Shown here piece by piece: positions 42,352 to 64,000 of a stretch of DNA of 64,000 nt. How positions within the stretch are numbered: the stretch's first letter is position 1; every line of letters starts with the position of its first letter. Below the pieces are notes generated by a model. The model ran no database searches and was not told the origin of the DNA. It saw only the letters and a list, made by a program, of their open reading frames with translations. Where the stretch lies: assembly GCF_032118995.1 (NCBI RefSeq), contig NC_092661.1, positions 15,323,006 through 15,387,005 of the forward strand, in the 5' to 3' direction. Position numbers and translations under genes: made by a program. The DNA comes from Asterias amurensis. Taxonomy: Eukaryota > Echinodermata > Asteroidea > Forcipulatida > Asteriidae.

Positions 42352-42460
42352 ACCACATCAACGAACGCAACATGAGATTCAACAAGAAGGCCGAGAGATT
42401 CTACGGGAAGTACACTACAGAAATCAAGCAGAATCTTGAGAGAGGCACAGCCGTGTAGAC
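42248..42460 (+). repeat. 107-bp tandem duplication of the SYF2 coding tail
   Basis: Copy 1 (42248-42353) is the last 104 coding bases of SYF2 plus AC. Copy 2 (42355-42460) repeats it at a 107-bp offset, stop codon included. Only one difference is visible (AACCTT versus AATCTT, a silent Asn-Leu change). Copy 2 lies in the presumed 3' UTR. Confidence 0.95.
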
Positions 42461-42815
42461 AAATAGGTGGTACTTTGCTAGGATATAGATGGATTACACA
42501 CAGCAACATCGACCGCCATATTTGATGATAAACAATGGAAAAGTGCATGCGTGTATCTTTACACAGTTAGGTACATTTAATCAATTGAAAAACACAAGAC
42601 CACCAGACTTGTTCAATCCAGAGTTTACTGGCCGAGGCAAAAGTCACTGTCCTCGGGCCGCCTGCGGTCCAGTGTTAATTTCCAGCTCTGTTTAACATCA
42701 AGAACTATGGAAATCAAAGTGAGGCAGGCATATGAAGTCAAAAGTCGGAGGCTTTAAGGGCACTCTTCGGTAGTGTTGGCAAGGGACTGAGAGTGTTTAT
42801 TGTAAATGCCATCAG

Positions 42816-42821
42816 AATAAA
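42816..42821 (+). terminator. Candidate SYF2 polyadenylation signal
   Basis: AATAAA about 465 bases after the stop, the first clear hexamer on the plus strand downstream. Confidence 0.45.
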
Positions 42822-43116
42822 ACATCCAGAAAAAGAGGAATGGCTGTCTGGTTCAATGTATCACAAAGCGACGCAGGGGGCAGTGTGTTGTAACATGCGA
42901 TTTATCGTAACCCAAGTATGAACGATTTTTATTGGAAAAGAATACCACAATTTGAACCAAAACCAGAGTGAGAAGAAGATGGTTGATGGATCTCATAATA
43001 AATGGCAAGTAGTGAGACAGTCTTTGGTGACATTCTCGCTCCATCAATTTTAGCCAAAGCAGTTTTTATGGAATTGTAATGTGGAAGCGACCAGATGTGT
43101 ATATGTGTACAAGACA

Positions 43117-43300
43117 TGGGCCCAATTTCAGAAAGCTTAGGTAGAAAATACTGCTAAGCAATTTCTCTGCTACGCCACAATTTAGTGGGGCACCAGTCAC
43201 AAAACTTCATATAATTTTGGCTGGTGACCTATTTCTGTCAATCAATATTCTTCTTTGGCTTGGCACGTTGTGCTTACAGGCTTCATGAAATTGAGCCTGA
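43117..43300. mobile_element. Fold-back element, family E, diverged
   Basis: GGGCCCAATTTCAGAAAGCTTA to GGCTTCATGAAATTGAGCC-type ends, with GGTGACC in the middle. It lies between SYF2 and CDC5L. Confidence 0.55.
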
Positions 43301-45236
43301 TGTACATGTAAGATGTTTTTAATAATTCCGCAAAGACTGCTGCAGTCACATCAACATTCTATGTATTTTACACTTAATATTATTTATTTTAAATCATCTA
43401 CATACATGTATCCCTATAAAACCACAAGACTTAAAAAGAGTGACAGCTTTTAACAAAAATATCATTTCTGAGAATTGTCCTGTATGTTTATTATAAACAA
43501 TGATGTACACATGTTGTCGATATATACAAGCTGTGATTTTTGGGGGAAAAGGGTGAATCCATCCTTTGTTTAACCCTAACATCAATCTACCATTCAAAAA
43601 TCCATTCAAAAATCCACATGTAGCCATAGCTCTGTAACTTCGGAAGCAACCAACTGCCGTCAGCACATGTATAAGATCACCTTGGTAATTTCTCAAACAA
43701 CATCTTGCGAATCCCAAGAAAATTATGAGACATGCAAATGTGAATGGATTCTCTTCTTTGAGATTGCCTTGTGCGACCTGGCACAATATTGACCATTGTA
43801 TCAAAGTGTACTCGACCATGCATGATCAGTGAAGCGTGAGAATGGTTTTGAAGGGTAAACAAAATGGGGTCCATAATCTACCAGGACCCAATTTCATTAG
43901 ACTTATTGAAGCACAAAAAGAAGCTTAGCACAGCGACATTGTGCTGACCAGATTAAGCCAAAATTCAATGTAAAAATTTTCATTTTTTTACTGGTATCCT
44001 GCACATAATTTTATTTGGCGAAGCAGAAAACTGTTATCAGCAATTATTAACTTTTTAGAAACCTCTGATTTTCTAGTACTCTTTCCAAAGTGGAAATTGT
44101 TTTTTTTAAAACACGATGGGCAGTAAGTTACAGAAAGTAGTCTTAGAAGCTGTAAATAATTGTCATCTGTAGTCCGTAACAACCGACTGTATTTTGTAAA
44201 ATAATGTAAATTAATTAAAACAGACCAGAACAAAAATCTTTGAATCAATGTGGTATTTCATTTCATATTAAATTTTAAATTGTGACAAACGCAGCCATGA
44301 TACCTTGTCCTTGGGAAAGAAAAGTAGGAATAATTTATTGAACACAATGGCTGACGTGGTGTAGGCTTACTTAGACATTTCAGGCTGTTTGATCACAATT
44401 TTTCAGATTTTTTTCCCAAGGGAATAAAAAACATTTGAAAACAGACTAGAATAGGAAAAATATCATGCCTCCTAACTGTACCTGATTATATACATCGTAA
44501 TGGAAAATCAAGTTTTTACTTGAAAGTAATGTTTTACAAAGAGGCAGTAGACGGACATAAAAGAAATACAAATTGTAATGCAATAATTGAGACCAAGGTT
44601 AATACTACATTCCAGCAATCAATGTGCATTACAAGCCAGTCTAGATGGCAGATATTTATATCACAATATTTTTTGCAACTGATTAAAATATCGTCTATGA
44701 TTTCAAGATAGATATCAAAATATCGCAACAAACATATGTTCTTATTGCCGTTATTTTTATACGTGAAAACATTAATGGACCAGTACCAAGGATGCATCAG
44801 TAATCATTAGGGGTGTCCTCAGAATACAGCCAAACGGAAAACACGTTTTGTGTGGGAATTCAGCATCATGACAAAAGACCTTATGCATTGCCGTTATCCA
44901 GCCACCATCTTAGAGGTAAAATGATGACGAAAACAAACAAATTTGTCCACGCGACGCACAGGTTTGGCTAATGAGCGGCCTTGACTCTCACAAACTTAAC
45001 TCTTTCAGTACCAGGGTCCCCAAGTTCCTACATATCTGATCTATTTTATGTTTTCCGAACATGTATGATTTACTTTTTGTACTCAAAGAGTTTCACCAAT
45101 CGTACATTTACGACCCATAATATACATCTTACCATGAGAGTACATGATATACTCAAGAACTCCTAAAGACTTCAAGATGTACAAAGGCAACACAAATCAG
45201 CATGAGACTGTTTGGTGAGAAAAAAATTAGAAAGAT

Positions 45237-45242
45237 TTATTT
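45237..45242 (-). terminator. Candidate CDC5L polyadenylation signal
   Basis: AATAAA on the minus strand about 390 bases below the stop codon. Confidence 0.4.
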
Positions 45243-45282
45243 ACATTTTTGTATACAGAATATCGAAAAACCTTAAAAAGCT

Positions 45283-45482
45283 GGGCCCAAATTCATAGAG
45301 CTGCTTTAGCAAAAAATTAAATTAATCAAAACAAAATCGTGTTAACCAGTATAAGGTTACCAGACAAAGTACCATGTCAAGTGTACACTTTGTGACTGGT
45401 ATCATGCTTATTATTACTAAGCAGGAATTTTTCAAGTAGGAACTTCTGCGACTTAAGCAACTCTATGAAACTTGGCCCTGGT
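45283..45482. mobile_element. Fold-back element, family E
   Basis: GGGCCCAAATTCATAGAGCT to CTATGAAACTTGGCCCTG, located just downstream of the CDC5L stop, so it is probably in its 3' UTR. Confidence 0.65.
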
Positions 45483-45628
45483 CATTTGATGTTCAAAAAC
45501 GCAAATAAAAAGCGCGCACAGAGTTAAAATACGCATCGCCAGCGACTGGGACTCTCGTTTTCAATGTATGGCGTCATCACTTCCTTTGGTTTTTAATTTT
45601 TGTTGCTGTTTCTTTCCTTCTTTCATGT

Positions 45629-60991
<15,363 letters not shown>

Positions 60992-61241
60992 GTTGACTTT
61001 AATCTATGAAAACTACCAACAAATAAGATTCTTCTTCCTCGTTACGCGACGACCAAGTCAAGTTTTTGTTGGAGTTGTCTATTTTTTGTGATGTGCAGGG
61101 TAGTCGAAAGGGCGCCCTCTGGCGAGTATGCAACAGTCAATTTTAAACCCAGGGTTTTTTCTTAAAAAATTCTTATGGCTGCTCTACTGGGTGTTTGTTG
61201 GACATTATCCAGGCCTGGCTAAATCATGCCCGATATTACTT

Positions 61242-61493
61242 GGGCCAAATTTCATAGAGCTGCTAAGCCATCAAAATAATTCGCTTATTATGAAATTTCT
61301 TCCTTGTATTGATAAAAACAGGATTACCGACCAAATGCACATGATTTTCACGATAAGCAAACAACAACAATGAATACTACCAAGCAATATGCGACGAATG
61401 GAAATTCAGTTGGTAATCCTGTTTTTATCAAGGAAGAAATTTCATGCTAAGCAAATTTGTCTGCTTAGCAGCTCTATGAAATTGGGCCCTGGG
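61242..61493. mobile_element. Fold-back element, family E, long-armed
   Basis: GGGCCAAATTTCATAGAGCT to AGCTCTATGAAATTGGGCCC; an inner inverted pair CTTCCTTGTATTGATAAAAA and TTTTTATCAAGGAAGAAATT extends the hairpin. It lies about 250 bases upstream of the CDC5L start. Confidence 0.72.
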
Positions 61494-62844
61494 GACTGGT
61501 ATTACCATTACAGCATCCGAAAAACACTCCTCAACCCACAGTAGGCCTATCGTTTCCATCTTCGACAGAAATGAATAATCAAAACGAAAAAAAAAACACA
61601 CCTGCTGATAAATTATTTTTCACCGAATAAATGAAGTTTAATTGGAAATATGACGCACATATTACCTGTGGTAAGAAAAACAACGGGGGACTTTTGGGAC
61701 GCTAGGTGGCAGCAGACTTACCAGGTAAACCCATTGTTCTCTGTGATGTGACGTGTGCATGGATTTACACGAACAATGGTCGGAAATGTACCTGGTGATT
61801 CTGCTGTCATCTACTAGCGTTACAAAGGCCCTTTTCAAACCACTGGATTTAGCTTTGGAGTTGGCTCAGGCTAGCTTGGCCCCGCGGTTGTTTTGACAAT
61901 TGCAGGTGCTTTGCGTATGCACGCTCAGGGTTTCAGACGAGAGAACGGAGCCTGAAGCCCAATCCAAAGCCGAAGCCGTGGTTTCGATAAGTGGCAAAGT
62001 CTATCATGGAATGAATACAAAATTATTACATATAAAACAAAATAATGGTTGCAGCTGTAACTCATGAACTCTAAAAACAAGTGGGTCCTGATGACCTATT
62101 CTTAGTGCAGTACCACACGTAACTTGGTTACAAATTAAATTTGAATTTTTACAAAATGACCCTCAAAATAAGTGACTAAAACATTAATATTAAGCAAAAT
62201 CTGACTTAAATCCCCTTTTGACTAATTTCTGATGTGACTGAATCACAGCATCAAGCCTCATGAAAATATATTTTTGAAGGTTCTCAATAATCAAAATAAA
62301 ATCAAAATTTTTGAGGCGACTGATTTCAGGGTGAAACTTGAAGAATGTTTTTGAGTATTGTTAAAAAATCACAATTAAAAAAAAACTCAATACATGCGAC
62401 TTTTTTGTGTGTTTGGTGGCCAAGATGGGGTGCACACATAAAGCTAATTTTTTATTCTATAGCTCTATGGGTGCACACAGTCGAAAATTAAAATTTACAG
62501 AATGGTGGTTTTTATGGTCATCTCAACTTTTCATAGAAGTATACATTTTTATACAAAAATAAAATCATTCAGAACATTATTCGGTGACTAGGCTACCCTT
62601 GATAATGAAATTCTTACACACAAACAAATCATCAAATAGAAATGTGAGAATAATATTTACAGTTTGCTTAATATTAGAAATCTCGTGATGTTTGTCCGTT
62701 CCGGGCAATATTCACACAATAATATAGTGCGCCCCCAGGAGTTGTCCACAAAAGATTCATGACTTTAAAAATCAACGTCTAGCATTCATATAGCAAGGTT
62801 GTGTCCGAGGTTGGTGAACCAACCTTACTACATTCTACAATTGC

Positions 62845-62938
62845 TGCATGCTGTGACGGGATCCATGGTGTTTTGTACACCGGAAGGTTGCCACAGAGAG
62901 TGCATAATACCCATGGACCCCCGTCACAGCGTGCAATT
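62845..62938. repeat. Inverted repeat downstream of the last gene
   Basis: GCATGCTGTGACGGGATCCATGG-type left arm and CCATGGACCCCCGTCACAGC right arm, about 20 bases each with small gaps. Confidence 0.6.
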
Positions 62939-64000
62939 CTTTTAATTTGTTATACCTTGTTAACATTATTATTCCACATTTTTAAATTTATTTATAGGAA
63001 CGTTACAGAATTGGTAAGAAACAAAAATCGTGAAGAGCACAGATTTACATAAAACTTGCACGGTCTTATGATGATAATAGTTGAAAACATCCCTTGAAAT
63101 ATTTGTCATATTTGATGAGAAATAAATAATCTAACTTCGCGTTTGGAGTTTATCGCTCAGTGAGCGTTTTGTTCATTTTTATTTTGGCATCGATAAAATG
63201 CAAAATTTGTAATCGGTTTTTCACTATTCTCTCGTGACCCAGGTGGCCGATCGATCTCAAACTTCTACAGGTTTGTCAGTTTATGTATATGGTGGATTAC
63301 ATAAAGTGCTTACACTGCCAGCAACTGTTTTGTTAGCAAAAACCAATTCTGTATCGTTCCTTTAACATTATTATTATAATTTAACATCTATAATTATCCC
63401 TCTTCTCGGAGTTCTGTTTTCTTCTTTAAACGTTAGTACAACGGAATAGGCCTTTGCTTAGTTTAATAAGCAGACAGTCTGTTCAAAGAAACAATTACTC
63501 AATTTTCCTCGAACACGCGGCAGTTTCGTACAAAGCGCTGGAAATCGACCAACGATGGGAACGATCAAGGTAATGCATCCCACCGGTAAACAACGAGGAA
63601 AACGCGTCTTTGTATCACATCACATGATTAATTTTGTTCTCGACCACTAAAACTTCACAATTTGTGACCGTGATATAACAAATATTTGTATCACATCACG
63701 TGATTGATTCTCGACCAATAAAACTTCACAATGTACTGAGAACAATAATATTACGTAAGAAAATGAATGAGTAAAGCGTAAAATGTATACCTAAAATAAA
63801 TAAAAACTTCATTAAATATTTTAATATTTGCCATTAAAAGGTTAGACGATTTTGAAATGTTGTACCGTTTATAACTACTTTTCTAATAAATGAGTGTATG
63901 TGATCATGATAAGTGATGTGGAAAAATAAATGAAATCCAATTAGCCATTTTGAGATGTGGTGGACACACTACTATAACACTGTAAGGTTTGGGTAAATCT

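Larger units (their letters stand above)
42822..45628. other. Region between convergent SYF2 and CDC5L
   Basis: AT-rich, with two family E elements. The lower-coordinate side is SYF2 3' flank and the part next to 45629 is CDC5L 3' UTR. No further gene was seen. Confidence 0.5.
60992..64000. other. CDC5L upstream flank and right end of window
   Basis: It contains the long-armed family E element, an inverted repeat at 62845 and a family G-like fragment near 63038-63200. No convincing exon was seen; a short ATG-GTAATG start at 63555 was considered and rejected. Confidence 0.5.

Noticed and set aside
43394..43819. 141-codon minus-strand ORF between SYF2 and CDC5L
   Set aside because: No domain, no conserved pattern and no splice partners; compatible with chance in AT-rich DNA.
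63555..63569. ATG GGA ACG ATC AAG followed by GTAATG, like a tiny first exon
   Set aside because: Five codons only and no partner exon before the right edge; too weak to call.

Overview
This is eukaryotic, animal nuclear DNA. Genes are split by many GT..AG introns, coding exons are islands in AT-rich sequence, and introns and intergenic DNA are full of short fold-back transposons and tRNA-derived SINEs. The proteins are closest in feel to deuterostome versions, and the repeat style (GGGCCCAATTTCATAGAGC ends, TTAAAGG ends) suggests an echinoderm, perhaps a sea star. That taxonomic call is inference. There is nothing prokaryotic here.

Layout: (1) 161-18707, minus strand: the 5' two-thirds of DNA polymerase theta (POLQ). 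It holds the complete superfamily-2 helicase, a very large disordered central exon and the start of the exonuclease-like domain. The DNA polymerase domain lies beyond the left edge. A possible extra first exon sits at 20159-20205. (2) 20.2-25.5 kb: intergenic, with a hairpin element, one fold-back transposon and two adjoining minisatellites. (3) 25503-30784, minus: TFIID/SAGA histone-fold subunit TAF12, six exons. (4) 33196-34512, minus: an intronless 438-codon gene of unknown function. (5) 38645-42351, plus: spliceosome factor SYF2, seven exons, with a 107-bp tandem duplication of the end of its last coding exon. (6) 45629-60991, minus: spliceosome factor CDC5L, complete in sixteen exons (806 residues). 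(7) 61-64 kb: no gene seen.

Together these are housekeeping nuclear genes: end-joining DNA repair (POLQ), transcription initiation (TAF12) and pre-mRNA splicing (SYF2, CDC5L). SYF2 and CDC5L are convergent neighbours and both belong to the Prp19/NTC assembly.

The least ordinary material is in the repeats. Several unrelated fold-back families share TTAA-AGG ends, in places nose to tail. A CDC5L intron carries a hammerhead-ribozyme-like fold on the sense strand, with decayed relatives elsewhere in the window. POLQ also has two separate in-frame tandem duplications (3 x 177 bp and 2 x 114 bp). All splice sites below were read by eye from GT/AG context, reading-frame continuity and recall of the protein families; no alignment or RNA data were available.
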